Positions 21,767-31,354 of a DNA stretch of 64,000 bases are shown here, piece after piece. A program made the translations under genes and the position numbers. The DNA is taken from NCBI RefSeq assembly GCF_024105655.1, contig NZ_JAAAMH010000002.1, positions 186,001 to 250,000 on the forward strand. The letters are read 5' to 3'. Positions within the stretch are counted from its first letter, which is position 1, and each line of letters opens with the position of its first letter. Under the pieces are notes generated by a model. The model worked only from the letters and a program-made list of their open reading frames with translations, ran no database searches and was not told the DNA's origin. This DNA is from Aliihoeflea sp. 40Bstr573 (GTDB lineage Bacteria > Pseudomonadota > Alphaproteobacteria > Rhizobiales > Rhizobiaceae).

Positions 21767-22501
21767 ATGCGAGCGAACTACAAGATGCAACGGCTCTTCG
21801 TGGAGGGCGGCCTTTCCGGTGACGGGACGGTCGCCCTTTCCGCGCAGCAGAGCCACTACCTGACCAATGTCATACGCATGCGTGAAGGCGGCGAGTTGCT
21901 GGTCTTCAACGGGCGCGACGGCGAATGGCGCGCGAGCGTGGCGGCGATCTCGAAAAAGAGCGTGACACTGTCGCTCGCCGAGCAGACACGTCCGCAACCG
22001 GCGACCCCCGATCTCATCTACTGTTTCGCGCCGATCAAGGCCGGACGGCTGGACTACATGGTGCAAAAGGCGGTGGAGATGGGCGCAGGCGCGCTGCAGC
22101 CAGTCATCACGCAGCATACGCAAATGGCAAAGATCGGCACGGAAAGGCTGCAGGCCAATGCGATCGAGGCAGCCGAGCAATGCGGAGTGCTCGCGGTGCC
22201 AGAGATTCGCGAACCGATGAAGCTCGACCGCTTGCTTGCGGAGTGGGACACGGACCGGGCGCTGATCTTCTGCGACGAGAGCGCGACCGGGGACAATCCG
22301 GTGGAGACGCTGATTCGCTTGAAGGGGCGCAGGTTGGCGTTGATCGTCGGGCCGGAGGGCGGGTTTTCCGACGGCGAGCGGCGGCAGCTGCACGCGCTCG
22401 ATTTCGTCACCGCCATTCCGCTCGGGCCGAGGATATTGAGGGCGGATACGGCGGCGGTCGCGGCGCTGGCAGTGATCCAGGCGACGATCGGGGATTGGTA
22501 G
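21767..22501 (+). CDS. rsmE: 16S rRNA (uracil-1498-N3)-methyltransferase
   Basis: 244 residues: an N-terminal PUA-like domain ([20 protein letters not shown]) followed by a SPOUT methyltransferase domain with [19 protein letters not shown], the SAM-binding [13 protein letters not shown] and the knot segment [16 protein letters not shown]. The start is taken at [11 protein letters not shown]. Confidence 0.95.
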   Translation: MRANYKMQRLFVEGGLSGDGTVALSAQQSHYLTNVIRMREGGELLVFNGRDGEWRASVAAISKKSVTLSLAEQTRPQPATPDLIYCFAPIKAGRLDYMVQKAVEMGAGALQPVITQHTQMAKIGTERLQANAIEAAEQCGVLAVPEIREPMKLDRLLAEWDTDRALIFCDESATGDNPVETLIRLKGRRLALIVGPEGGFSDGERRQLHALDFVTAIPLGPRILRADTAAVAALAVIQATIGDW

Positions 22502-22847
22502 GGCAGCGGCGGTGAAATGCTGCCGTTCTTCACGAAGTGACCCCACCCTTCTAGGTCGAATATGCGGCCAGCGGCATTCGCGACGATTAAGGCAGGCAGG
22601 TACATCGACAGCCGGCCGAGATCGAGCGAAGCGAGATCCATTCCGCGAATTTGAATGTCACGCGACGGGTTCCGAACGTGGCCCGACGCCGACGCATCGC
22701 CGCCGTTTCGAGACGACGCAGCATCGCACTGGCCGATCCATCAACCGCCATTGACGCAGCGGTCAGGATTTTTCGCTTGATCGTCGATGGCATTTGCGGC
22801 CAACACACCCACATTCTTACGCAAGGCTCGGGACCCGGGGACATTTC
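22502..22847. other. Non-coding interval rsmE-gshA with REP remnant
   Basis: 346 bp without a convincing gene. Near 22538-22553 it contains a fragment (GACCCCACCCTTCTAGG) matching one arm of the REP-like palindromes at 5689 and 9045. The remainder shows no repeat or RNA gene that I can identify and should hold the gshA promoter. Confidence 0.5.
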
Positions 22848-24221
22848 ATGGCACGCGACACGACCGATTTCCGGCCGATCGAAGAAAAATCGGAGCTCGT
22901 CGCTCATCTCGCCGAAGGCTCTAAGCCGAAGGAGAAATGGCGGATCGGCACCGAGCATGAGAAGTTCCCCTTCTATGTCGATGGCAACGCGCCGGTGCCC
23001 TATGGCGGAGACAACGGCATCCGGGCGCTGCTGGAAGGGATGCAGAAGACGCTCGGCTGGGACCCGATCGTGGATGCCGGGCATATCATCGGGCTCGTCG
23101 AGCCGACGGGACAGGGCGCGATCTCGCTTGAGCCGGGCGGGCAGTTCGAACTTTCCGGCGCGCCGCTCGAAACGATCCATCAGACGTGCCGCGAGGGCAA
23201 CGCGCATCTCGCGCAGCTTCGCCAGATCGCCGAGCCGCTCGGCATCCGCTTTCTTGGCCTTGGCGGCAGCCCGAAATGGACGCTGGCCGAAACGCCGCGC
23301 ATGCCCAAGTCGCGCTACGACATCATGACCGCCTACATGCCGAAGGTCGGCAGCCACGGCCTCGACATGATGTACAGGACCTGCACGATCCAGGTGAATC
23401 TCGATTTCTCCTCCGAAGAAGACATGCGCCGCAAGATGCAGGTTTCGCTGAAGCTGCAACCGCTTTCGACCGCGCTCTTCGCCAACTCTCCCTTCACCGA
23501 AGGCAAGCCAAACGGGCTGCAAAGCTGGCGCGGCGAGATCTGGCGCGACACGGACAATCAGCGCGCCGGCATGCTTGAAATGTGCTTCTCGCCCGATTTC
23601 GGCTTTGCGAACTATGTCGAATGGGCGCTCGACGTGCCGATGTATTTCCTCATTCGTGAGGGCCGCTATTTCGACGTCACGCATGTGACATTCCGCCAGT
23701 TCATGGACGGCGCCCTGAAGGACGAGATTCCGAACGGGCTGCCGACGATGGGCGACTGGGCGAACCACCTTTCCACGCTCTTCCCCGATGTGCGGCTGAA
23801 GCGCTTTCTTGAAATGCGTGGTGCCGATGGCGGACCGTGGCGACGCATCTGCGCGTTGCCGGCCTTCTGGGTCGGGCTGCTATACGACGACGCCGCGCTC
23901 GACGCCGCCGAAGAACTGACGGCCGACTGGACCTATCAGGAATGCCTTGCCCAGCGCGACGCCGTGCCGGCTCAGGGACTGGCGACGCCGTTCCGCAACC
24001 ACACGCTGCGCGAGATCGGTCGAGAGGTTCTGGCAATTTCGCGCATGGGCCTGACAAACCGGGCGCACAAGAACCACGAAGGCTATGACGAGACCGGCTT
24101 CCTCGCGCCGCTCGACGAGGTGATCGCTCGCGGGACGACCAGCGCGGAAGAGATGGTGCGGGCTTACCACACCCGCTGGGGCGGATCGATCGAGCCGGCG
24201 TTCCTCGAGTATGCGTATTGA
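22848..24221 (+). CDS. gshA: Glutamate-cysteine ligase (proteobacterial/plant type)
   Basis: 457 residues, typical of the alphaproteobacterial-plant GshA group and unlike the E. coli enzyme. Blocks: WRIGTEHEKF, YGGDNGIRALLEGMQ, SLEPGGQFELSGAPL, MMYRTCTIQVNLDF and HLSTLFPDVRLKRFLEMRGAD. It catalyses the first step of glutathione synthesis. Start at the ATG after GGGGACATTTC. Confidence 0.95.
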   Translation: MARDTTDFRPIEEKSELVAHLAEGSKPKEKWRIGTEHEKFPFYVDGNAPVPYGGDNGIRALLEGMQKTLGWDPIVDAGHIIGLVEPTGQGAISLEPGGQFELSGAPLETIHQTCREGNAHLAQLRQIAEPLGIRFLGLGGSPKWTLAETPRMPKSRYDIMTAYMPKVGSHGLDMMYRTCTIQVNLDFSSEEDMRRKMQVSLKLQPLSTALFANSPFTEGKPNGLQSWRGEIWRDTDNQRAGMLEMCFSPDFGFANYVEWALDVPMYFLIREGRYFDVTHVTFRQFMDGALKDEIPNGLPTMGDWANHLSTLFPDVRLKRFLEMRGADGGPWRRICALPAFWVGLLYDDAALDAAEELTADWTYQECLAQRDAVPAQGLATPFRNHTLREIGREVLAISRMGLTNRAHKNHEGYDETGFLAPLDEVIARGTTSAEEMVRAYHTRWGGSIEPAFLEYAY

Positions 24222-24230
24222 GGACGCCGC

Positions 24231-24920
24231 CTATTCGACGATCGGTTCGAGATGGAGCAGGTTGCCGCTCCGCTTCCTTCCCAGCGTTTTGAGATAAGCG
24301 TCGAGCATCTTGGGATTGGTTCGGTCGAAATGCGCGATCAGCCGGTGCGCAAGAAGTTCGAAATCGGAGCGCACGAAAGCCCCCTCTCCGGCAGTCTTCT
24401 TGTCGGAGAATTTTTCCCTCTCGGAGCAAATGTGCTCTTCGAGCAAGAGCCAGTAGAGACAGATGTTGACGCCCCACAGCTTGCGGAAGTGGGAGATGTC
24501 GACAAGCTGATGATTGACGAAATAAGCCATTCGCGAATAGGCGTTCGTCACTTGCTGGGCGCTCCTGGTCGCTGCGGGATCGTTCTTCCAGGTTGAGTAC
24601 GGCGTCGTCGAGAAGGTCTTCACAACCCTCTCGTCATCCTTGACCTTGTCCATCTGTTCCATTGCCCAACGCATGAGCTCCGCCGTACGCGTATTTTGTC
24701 CCTCGCGGACGGTTTGAAAGCCAACAACCACGGAAGCAAGCAGGACGAGATTGATCAGGATCGTCACAATCGCCGCAAGCGATCCAACGCCTGTCCAATC
24801 CAGATTTGCCAGATCGATGCGCTCGATGTAGCCCGCATAAACAAGCAGCGCGGCAGGTCCTAGCGAAAGGACCAGCATCGAAATTCCAAGTATTGCAGCC
24901 TGCGCCCAACCCATTCGCAT
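24231..24920 (-). CDS. Two-TM membrane protein of unknown function (DUF4760-like)
   Basis: 229 residues. Two N-terminal transmembrane helices (about residues 5-28 and 45-65: AILGISMLVLSLGPAALLVY, LAAIVTILINLVLLASVVVG) are followed by a soluble helical domain with a conserved-looking RMAYFVNHQLVDISHFRKLWG and WLLLEEHICSERE. The layout resembles DUF4760-type proteins; the assignment is tentative. The start at 24920 is preceded by GGGAA at suitable spacing. Convergent with gshA (9 bp). Confidence 0.7.
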   Translation of the reverse strand: MRMGWAQAAILGISMLVLSLGPAALLVYAGYIERIDLANLDWTGVGSLAAIVTILINLVLLASVVVGFQTVREGQNTRTAELMRWAMEQMDKVKDDERVVKTFSTTPYSTWKNDPAATRSAQQVTNAYSRMAYFVNHQLVDISHFRKLWGVNICLYWLLLEEHICSEREKFSDKKTAGEGAFVRSDFELLAHRLIAHFDRTNPKMLDAYLKTLGRKRSGNLLHLEPIVE

Positions 24921-25056
24921 AATTGTTCCCAGAAACTTTGCTGTTGTGCCGCGACGTGTGCGTTCTACGGCCCCAGAGGTCAAGGCCGGCAATTCCGCAA
25001 CTTGTGTCGTCCGCCGGTTCAGCTAGTCTTTCCCGACACAAACCCGGGAGGACGAC

Positions 25057-25863
25057 ATGTTGCCGCTCTACGACATGATGATGAAGGCGCAGAACGGGCG
25101 GGCTGCCGATCTTCTCGCGCGGCAGATGAACCTGACGCGCCAGCAAGGGGAACTGGCGCTGGAGGCGCTGCTGCCGGCCTTTTCGGAGGCGCTGAAACGC
25201 AACACGGCCGACCCGTTCGGCTTCTCGCAGTTCATGACCGCCATGGGCGGCGGGCAATATGCGAAATATTTCGAGGACGCGGCACGGGCCTTTACACCCG
25301 AGGGCATGTCGGCGGGCAATGATGCGCTCGGCAAGATCTTCGGCTCCAGCGAGCTGGCAAGCGCGGTGGCGGCGCAGGCCGCGCAGGCGACCGGCATCGC
25401 GCAGGAGGCCTACCGCCAGATGATGCCGCCGCTCGCCGCCATGATGATGGGCGGGTTCTTCAAGCAGGCGACCGGCCAGATGCCGGGTGCCGGCCCCAAT
25501 CCCTTCCTCGACGCGTTCCGTCAGATGATGCCGCAGACGCCAGGCGCCGATCCGTTCGCCAACCCATATGCGAAGATGATGCAGGAGATGTTCGCGCCGA
25601 AGGCGACTGAAAAGCCGAAGGCGGCGCCCGATCCCTATGCGCACAACCCGTTCATGAAGATGTTCGAAGAGATGGTCCAGATGGGCCAGCCCGGTGCCAA
25701 TGCCGCATCCGAGCAGGTGACCGACGCCCAGACATTCCCGTTCGAGAATTTTTTCGGCGAGATGTTCGAGACCGGCCGAAAGCAGCAAGCGGATTACCAG
25801 AAGGCGATGACGAAGCTCGTCGACGACTTCCTCGCGCAGGGACGAGCGGGCAAGACGTCGTAA
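25057..25863 (+). CDS. DUF937 domain protein
   Basis: 268 residues. The N-terminal two thirds resemble DUF937 (repeated helix units LTRQQGELALEALLPAFSEALKRN, GNDALGKIFGSSELASAVAAQA, QMMPPLAAMMMGGFF). The C-terminal part is Met/Pro/Phe-rich and low-complexity. No signal peptide; function unknown. CCCGGGAGGACGAC precedes the ATG (GGAGG, spacing about 6). Confidence 0.85.
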   Translation: MLPLYDMMMKAQNGRAADLLARQMNLTRQQGELALEALLPAFSEALKRNTADPFGFSQFMTAMGGGQYAKYFEDAARAFTPEGMSAGNDALGKIFGSSELASAVAAQAAQATGIAQEAYRQMMPPLAAMMMGGFFKQATGQMPGAGPNPFLDAFRQMMPQTPGADPFANPYAKMMQEMFAPKATEKPKAAPDPYAHNPFMKMFEEMVQMGQPGANAASEQVTDAQTFPFENFFGEMFETGRKQQADYQKAMTKLVDDFLAQGRAGKTS

Positions 25864-26062
25864 GCTTGACACGTCGGGTTCGATCGCCCGCAACTGGCCC
25901 TTGTGCCAAGCACGCGGGTCACGGCTTCATGGGACGCGCCACTATGGAAAAGGCCCGGCCTCGCGAAGAGACCGGGCAAGGATGCAGGCGGCCGATGGGG
26001 ATCGGCGGGAAGTGGGAGCGCCCGCAATATGGGTGGCTATCAGGCCGGCGGGTCGCTCTGCG

Positions 26063-26350
26063 TCAGCAGACATGCCGCGCGAAGCGTTCGTCCTCGCGCC
26101 GGCGGCGCAGCGTCGCCAGCGTGGCCGTCGGATCGGCGACGATGCCGGTGCGCGCTGCCTGATGAAGATCGGTGCGCAAGAGGCCGATATCGGCGAGGTG
26201 ATGGTCGGAAAGCTCCGCCAGATTGCCGATATGACGTCGATTGAAGAACGCGCGGAAGACCGTCTTGAGGCCCTTCGCCACGCGCGACGTCACATCCGTG
26301 CGCGTCGGGGCGACGGCGGAATATGCGGTCTGGTGATCGAGGGCGGTCAT
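26063..26350 (-). CDS. DUF1127 domain protein
   Basis: 95 residues with a C-terminal DUF1127 segment (NLAELSDHHLADIGLLRTDL). These small Arg-rich proteins are abundant in Rhizobiales and have been linked to RNA or phosphate regulation; the role here is unknown. AAGGAG lies 8 nt upstream of the ATG at 26350, which decides the start over the longer frame. Divergent from the LysR gene. Confidence 0.87.
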   Translation of the reverse strand: MTALDHQTAYSAVAPTRTDVTSRVAKGLKTVFRAFFNRRHIGNLAELSDHHLADIGLLRTDLHQAARTGIVADPTATLATLRRRREDERFARHVC

Positions 26351-26543
26351 GACTGGTCTCCTTTTCGTCAGTCGTCGATGGAGCACGGCTTGTCATTCGG
26401 ACGACCCCCGAGAGGGCGCGGCCGGGCAATGAAAGCCAAGCGGGTGAAGTTGTGCTTACGAACGGGAAGATGAGCCGCTTCGATTGATTAGTCGAACGAA
26501 TGTTTCTAATATTTAGCATCAACAATCATGATGGATTGATCCG

Positions 26544-27509
26544 ATGCCTGCCGCCCCGCTCGACCTCGACCAGCTTCAGACCTTCATCACCATCGCGGAC
26601 ATGGGTTCGTTCACGCGTGCCGCGGAGGAAGTCCACCGCACACAATCGGCCGTTTCCATGCAGATGCGGCGTCTTGAGGAGCGCGTCGGCAAGCCGCTGT
26701 TCGAAAAGGACGGCCGGACCAACCGGCTGACCGAGAATGGCGAGCGGCTGCTTGCCTATGCGCGCCGGCTGATCCGGCTGAACCGCGAGACGCTGGCCGC
26801 TTTCGACGACGCCTCGCTGGAAGGTCATATCCGCATCGGTACGCCGGACGACTATGCCGACCGGTTCCTGCCGGAGATCATGGCACGGTTCCTGCGCTCC
26901 AACCCGCGCGTCGAATTGTCGGTCGTGTGCGAGCCGACGGCCAATCTGGTCGAGCAGATCAAGCGCGGGCAGCTCGACATTGCGCTGATCACGCATGACG
27001 ATGCGCGGGGCTCGGAAGTGGTGCGGCGCGAGCCGCTCTTGTGGGTCGGATCGATGAACCACGAGGTGCACCAGGAAGACGTCCTCCCGCTGGCGCTCGG
27101 ACGGCCGAGTTGCCTGTGGCGGCGCACGGCCTGCGACGTGCTCGACCAGATGAACCGCGACTACCGCATCATCTTCACCAGTTGGTCGGCGACGGTCATT
27201 ATGGCCGCGGTGCTTTCCGGCCTTGCCGTCTCCGTGCTGCCCGAATGCGCGCTCAGGCCCGGCATGCGCATCCTTGGCGAATCGGACGGGTTCGGCGCCC
27301 TGCCCGACTGCCGGATCGGCATATTGCGCGGACACTCCAGCCAGCCACACATCGTCGACGCGCTGGCGCGGCACATTTCCGAAAGCCTCGACAACATCTC
27401 GGTGGTCCCGCCGGCGACAGAGGAGAGCGGCGCGCATTTCGACTTCGCCGGAGTCGCCTATGGGCGCGGCAAGCGGCTGCGGCCAAGCCAGATGCTGCCG
27501 GGCTGGTAG
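26544..27509 (+). CDS. LysR family transcriptional regulator
   Basis: 321 residues. The N-terminal winged helix (LDQLQTFITIADMGSFTRAAEEVHRTQSAVSMQMRRLE, split over residues 7-46) is followed by a LysR substrate-binding domain with the inducer-pocket start GHIRIGTPDDYADRFLP. No neighbouring metabolic target is evident; the divergent DUF1127 gene shares the promoter region. Confidence 0.92.
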   Translation: MPAAPLDLDQLQTFITIADMGSFTRAAEEVHRTQSAVSMQMRRLEERVGKPLFEKDGRTNRLTENGERLLAYARRLIRLNRETLAAFDDASLEGHIRIGTPDDYADRFLPEIMARFLRSNPRVELSVVCEPTANLVEQIKRGQLDIALITHDDARGSEVVRREPLLWVGSMNHEVHQEDVLPLALGRPSCLWRRTACDVLDQMNRDYRIIFTSWSATVIMAAVLSGLAVSVLPECALRPGMRILGESDGFGALPDCRIGILRGHSSQPHIVDALARHISESLDNISVVPPATEESGAHFDFAGVAYGRGKRLRPSQMLPGW

Positions 27510-27572
27510 ACGGGCGGGCTGGCAGACGGGGCGGGCTGGTAAGCGGGTCATCGAGGAATTACCAATAGCGGC

Positions 27573-29126
27573 ATGTCTGATCTTCTCGCCACCGATTCGA
27601 AAACCAACGCGGCCGAATATTCCGTCTCGGAGATTTCCGGCGCACTGAAGCGCGTCGTCGAAGACACGTTCGGCAATGTGCGCGTGCGCGGCGAGATTTC
27701 GGGCTATCGCGGGCCGCATTCTTCGGGCCACGCCTATTTCTCCTTGAAGGACAACCGGGCCCGGATCGAGGCCGTGATCTGGAAGGGGACGTTCTCGAAG
27801 CTGAAATTCCGGCCCGAAGAGGGCATGGAGGTGATCGCGTCCGGGAAGCTGACCACCTATCCCGGATCGTCGAAATACCAGATCGTCATCGACAATATCG
27901 AGCCTGCGGGCGCCGGCGCGCTGATGGCGCTCCTGGAAGAGCGCAAACGCCGCCTTGCCGCGGAAGGGCTGTTCGAGACGGGCCGCAAGCGGCCCCTGCC
28001 CTTCATGCCGCGCACGATCGGCGTCATCACCTCGCCGACCGGGGCCGTGATACGGGACATCATTCATCGCATCACGGACCGGTTTCCCGTCCATGTCCTC
28101 GTCTGGCCGGTGCGCGTGCAAGGAGAGACGACGGGGGCGGAGGTCTCGAACGCGGTGGCTGGTTTCAATGCGCTGCCCGAAGGCATGGCGCGGCCGGACA
28201 TCCTGATCGTCGCCCGTGGCGGCGGAAGCCTCGAGGACCTGTGGGGCTTCAACGACGAGGCTGTCGTGCGCGCGGTGGCGGCGTCGTCCATTCCGGTCAT
28301 TTCGGCGGTCGGCCACGAGACCGACTGGACGCTGATCGACCTCGTCGCCGACAGGCGTGCGCCGACACCGACGGGCGCGGCCGAAATGGCGGTGCCGGTC
28401 AAGGCGGAACTGGAAGCTGCGGTTGCGCGGCTTTCGGCGCGGCTGAAGGGCGCGGTCTCGCGCTGCACGCAGCGCAAGCGCGACGCGCTGCGCGCGACGG
28501 CACGCGCGCTGCCGTCTGCCGACGCGTTGCTGGCCCTGCCGCGCCGACGCTTCGACGAGGCGGCAAGCCGCCTGCAGCGGGCGCTGATCGCCAACACCGA
28601 GGCGAAGAAGCAGAAATTTCGCGGTCTTCGTCTGTCGCCGGTTGTCCTGTCGCGGCGGCTCGCGGATGCGAAGCTGCGCAGCGAGCGCGCGGCAGGGCGT
28701 CTTCCCGGATGCTTTTCGGCGATGGTGACCAACCGGCGCAACCGGCTGGCGCGTGACGCCGCGCGGGTGACGGCGAATGCGCTGGTGCAACGTATCGAGA
28801 TGGCCCGCCAGCGGCTCGAAACCTTCGAGCGACGGCAGCGCCAGTCCATCGACCGCACGTTGGAGCGGCGGCGCCAGCGCTTCGAACAGGCCGCGCGCCT
28901 GGCCGGCTCGCTCTCGTACAAGCGCATCCTCGAACGCGGCTTCGCGGTGGTGCTCGACGCCGACGACCAGCTCGTCAAGCGCGCGTCGGACATCGCAACC
29001 GGCGATGCGCTGGCCATCCGGTTTGCCGATGGCGAGGTGAACGCGATCGCAGCCAACGAAACCGCTGCCCGGCCGAAGTCATCCAGGCCGAAGCCACCGG
29101 CCGGCGGACAAGGATCGCTTTTCTAG
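27573..29126 (+). CDS. xseA: Exodeoxyribonuclease VII large subunit
   Basis: 517 residues. N-terminal OB-fold ([27 protein letters not shown], in pieces), then the catalytic domain with [30 protein letters not shown] and [11 protein letters not shown], then a long coiled-coil region and a C-terminal [13 protein letters not shown] block. It degrades single-stranded DNA with XseB. Confidence 0.95.
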   Translation: MSDLLATDSKTNAAEYSVSEISGALKRVVEDTFGNVRVRGEISGYRGPHSSGHAYFSLKDNRARIEAVIWKGTFSKLKFRPEEGMEVIASGKLTTYPGSSKYQIVIDNIEPAGAGALMALLEERKRRLAAEGLFETGRKRPLPFMPRTIGVITSPTGAVIRDIIHRITDRFPVHVLVWPVRVQGETTGAEVSNAVAGFNALPEGMARPDILIVARGGGSLEDLWGFNDEAVVRAVAASSIPVISAVGHETDWTLIDLVADRRAPTPTGAAEMAVPVKAELEAAVARLSARLKGAVSRCTQRKRDALRATARALPSADALLALPRRRFDEAASRLQRALIANTEAKKQKFRGLRLSPVVLSRRLADAKLRSERAAGRLPGCFSAMVTNRRNRLARDAARVTANALVQRIEMARQRLETFERRQRQSIDRTLERRRQRFEQAARLAGSLSYKRILERGFAVVLDADDQLVKRASDIATGDALAIRFADGEVNAIAANETAARPKSSRPKPPAGGQGSLF

Positions 29127-29225
29127 GGCAATCGGATCATGAGCATGGAACATCGCACGTTCCTGGCGCTTCGAGAGGTTCCTCACAGCCTCGTGAGCAA
29201 TCTGACCGATGCGAAAGGAATGAGC

Positions 29226-29726
29226 ATGGCCAAGGAAAAGACACTCGAAGACCTCTTCCACGATACTCTCAAGGACATCTACTACGCCGAGCGCAAGATT
29301 CTGAAAGCCTTGCCGAAGATGGCACGGGGCGCTTCCGCCCCGGCGCTGAAGCAGGCTTTCGAGAAGCACAAGGAGCAGACCGAGACGCATATCGAGCGCC
29401 TGCAGCAGGTGTTCGACATCATCGGCAAGCGGGCGCAGGGCAAGACCTGTGACGCGATCGAAGGCATCATCGCCGAGGGCGAGGAAATCCTCGACGAGTT
29501 CAAGGGAACGGCCGCGCTCGACGCCGGTCTCATCTCCTCCGCGCAGGCGGTCGAGCATTACGAGATCACGCGCTACGGCACCTTGAAGCGCTGGGCGGAA
29601 ACGCTCGGCATGAAGGACGCCGCCAAGCTTCTCGACGCGACGCTTCAGGAAGAATCGCAGACCGACGAGGATCTGACCGCGCTCGCCGACAAGACGGCAA
29701 ATCCCGCCGCCATGAAAGCGGCCTGA
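29226..29726 (+). CDS. Ferritin-like DUF892 (YciE-type) protein
   Basis: 166 residues forming a four-helix ferritin-like domain: TLEDLFHDTLKDIYYAERKILKAL, FEKHKEQTETHIERLQQVF and SSAQAVEHYEITRYGTLKRWAE carry the Glu/His positions expected for the di-metal site. Stress-associated family (YciE/YciF). AAAGGA lies 6 nt before the ATG at 29226. Upstream ATGs at 29139 and 29220 are less well placed. Confidence 0.88.
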   Translation: MAKEKTLEDLFHDTLKDIYYAERKILKALPKMARGASAPALKQAFEKHKEQTETHIERLQQVFDIIGKRAQGKTCDAIEGIIAEGEEILDEFKGTAALDAGLISSAQAVEHYEITRYGTLKRWAETLGMKDAAKLLDATLQEESQTDEDLTALADKTANPAAMKAA

Positions 29727-29746
29727 GACGCGACGATCTGAAAGTG

Positions 29747-29775
29747 AAGGGCGCCCAAGTGGCGCCCTTCTTTTT
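29747..29775. terminator. Bidirectional terminator
   Basis: AAGGGCGCC-CAAGT-GGCGCCCTT followed by CTTTTT. It sits between the convergent DUF892 gene and the small lipoprotein gene. Confidence 0.88.
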
Positions 29776-29974
29776 AGTCGTCCGAGAACTGGCCCTGATC
29801 GCAGGGCTCGCCGGTGCGGAACTGTTCGGACAGGCATTCGCCACGATCGAACCCCTCGCCCGTTTTCGTAACCGCGCGCGCCATCCCGCCCGCGCCGCAC
29901 GCCGTAAGGACGAGTGCCGCCGCGAGGATTATGGCGACGCCGCTGATACGTACACGATGATCCAGACCCGACAT
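29774..29974 (-). CDS. Small lipoprotein
   Basis: 66 residues: MSGLDHRVRISGVAIILAAALVLTAC..., with a lipobox (LTAC) after an 11-residue basic n-region and a hydrophobic core, giving a mature peptide of about 41 residues. GGAG lies 6 nt upstream of the chosen start; an alternative ATG at 29989 is also preceded by AGGG. Last host gene before the prophage. Confidence 0.7.
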   Translation of the reverse strand: MSGLDHRVRISGVAIILAAALVLTACGAGGMARAVTKTGEGFDRGECLSEQFRTGEPCDQGQFSDD

Positions 29975-30051
29975 TGATCGCTCCGTCATGATCCCTGACC
30001 AGATGGGGCAAAGCGCAAAGCGCGGCAACTGTCGACATGGGAGAAAGAAGA

Positions 30052-30102
30052 AATGGTACGGTTGGCTGGGGTCGAACCAGCGACCTCCGGATCCACAATC
30101 CG
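30052..30102. repeat. attL core (displaced 3' half of tRNA-His)
   Basis: 51 bp identical to 61725-61775. It contains tRNA-His nucleotides 29 to 77 (anticodon stem to CCA) in the minus orientation; sequence diverges immediately after the anticodon stem (AATTC here, GCGCT at the intact gene). Confidence 0.95.
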
Positions 30103-30138
30103 AATTCACTCATTGTTTCCATTGTGCTTTTTGGTCGC

Positions 30139-30157
30139 ATGTTGCGTCCATGTTGCA
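30139..30157 (+). promoter_or_regulatory. Integrase arm-type sites, left arm
   Basis: Two direct copies of ATGTTGC(A), at 30139-30145 and 30150-30157 (11-bp period), lie between the integrase stop codon and attL. The same octamer recurs near attR (61577, 61589 and inverted at 61647), the layout expected of integrase arm-binding sites. Confidence 0.6.
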
Positions 30158-31354
30158 TCAAGCGAGTAATGCGGCCTCGGCGGCGGCCAGTTCCTCGGCG
30201 TCATCGCCTCGCGGGAACAGGTGTCCATAGACGTCCATGGTCATCGTGATGGATGAGTGCCCCATGCGCTCCTGCACCACCTTCGGGGGTAGCCCGAGCC
30301 CGCCGTCCGCTGGCCGGTTGATGCACCACGACGCATAGAAGTGCCGGAGGGCGTGAAGGCCTTTATACCGCGCCACGCTGATCGGGTTTCCGTCCTTGTC
30401 GGTCTCGCCTGTTTCATCCGCTACATCGGCCGCGACCTGCGCCGGCTGGAAGCCACGCCGGACGATATTGTTCAATTGCTCGACCTTCCCCAAGCCATTT
30501 GGGAATACAAGATCGGCCTTCCCCTTCGGGCAGGCGAGCTTCCATTCACGCAAGGCGCTGATGACCATCGGCGGGGCCGGCACCGCGCGCTCCCCCGAAA
30601 TCGACTTCGGCTTGCCGATCTCGTTGAAGCGATCTGCGCGCTGGTGAACGTGGATAACCCGCTTGTCGAGATCGACATCCTTCCAACGCAACCCGCGCAA
30701 CTCGGAAGCGCGCAGGCCTGTGAAGATGGCCGTGAGCAGCAGCGGTCGCCAGCGCCCTTCCAGGACGCCGACAATCGCCTTGACCTCTTCGCGTGTTGGA
30801 ATGTCAACGCCGACTTTCAGCCGCCCCTTCTGACGCTTCTCCTGCCGCCTGTCGCCGCCTTTGCGCCGGCCGCGTATATCGCGCACTACGTTCCGGCCGG
30901 TCAGGCCACGCTCCTGTGCGTCGGCAAGCAGCGATCCCAGACTGACCATCACCTTCCGCACCATGGCCTGCGACCTGCCGCCGTCGCGCAACTGGTCCTC
31001 AAATTGGCGAACGGCCGGGATGTTGAGCGCTGTCAGCTTCAGGTCGCCGATGAAAGGCGTGATGTGGAGCTTGAGGTGCGACTGGTAGCTGTCAACGGTT
31101 GTCCGCTCCAAGCCTGCCGACTCGGCACTGGTTATCCAGAATGCACCAGCTTGCTTGACGGTCGCGCTGGCGCTGTCCGCGACGTGAATACCCTCTCTCA
31201 CCTCGACGGACGCGGTGGCCGCGAACTCGTCCGCCTTCTTTTTCAGCTTGAAGCTTTTCAGGCGACGCTTGCCGGCAGTGTCGGTGTAGTCGACAACCCA
31301 GGCGCTGCGCTCTTCGCCCTTAGGCGTTGTCCAAGTTCGCTTGCGGACGCTCAT
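30158..31354 (-). CDS. int: Prophage tyrosine integrase
   Basis: 398 residues. SAM-like core-binding domain (about residues 65-155), then the catalytic domain with R215 (FTGLRASEL), K250, HALR (H334-R337), H366 (GHSS) and nucleophile Y376 (DVYGHLF). An N-terminal AP2-like arm-binding segment (residues 5-50) is present. It catalyses integration into and excision from tRNA-His. The start overlaps the stop of the upstream RHH gene by ATGA. It reads toward attL. Confidence 0.96.
   Translation of the reverse strand: MSVRKRTWTTPKGEERSAWVVDYTDTAGKRRLKSFKLKKKADEFAATASVEVREGIHVADSASATVKQAGAFWITSAESAGLERTTVDSYQSHLKLHITPFIGDLKLTALNIPAVRQFEDQLRDGGRSQAMVRKVMVSLGSLLADAQERGLTGRNVVRDIRGRRKGGDRRQEKRQKGRLKVGVDIPTREEVKAIVGVLEGRWRPLLLTAIFTGLRASELRGLRWKDVDLDKRVIHVHQRADRFNEIGKPKSISGERAVPAPPMVISALREWKLACPKGKADLVFPNGLGKVEQLNNIVRRGFQPAQVAADVADETGETDKDGNPISVARYKGLHALRHFYASWCINRPADGGLGLPPKVVQERMGHSSITMTMDVYGHLFPRGDDAEELAAAEAALLA

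Noticed and set aside
30052..30102. A second tRNA-His gene at the left prophage end
   Set aside because: Only nucleotides 29-77 are present; the 5' half (acceptor 5' strand, D-arm) is missing, so it is the attL fragment.
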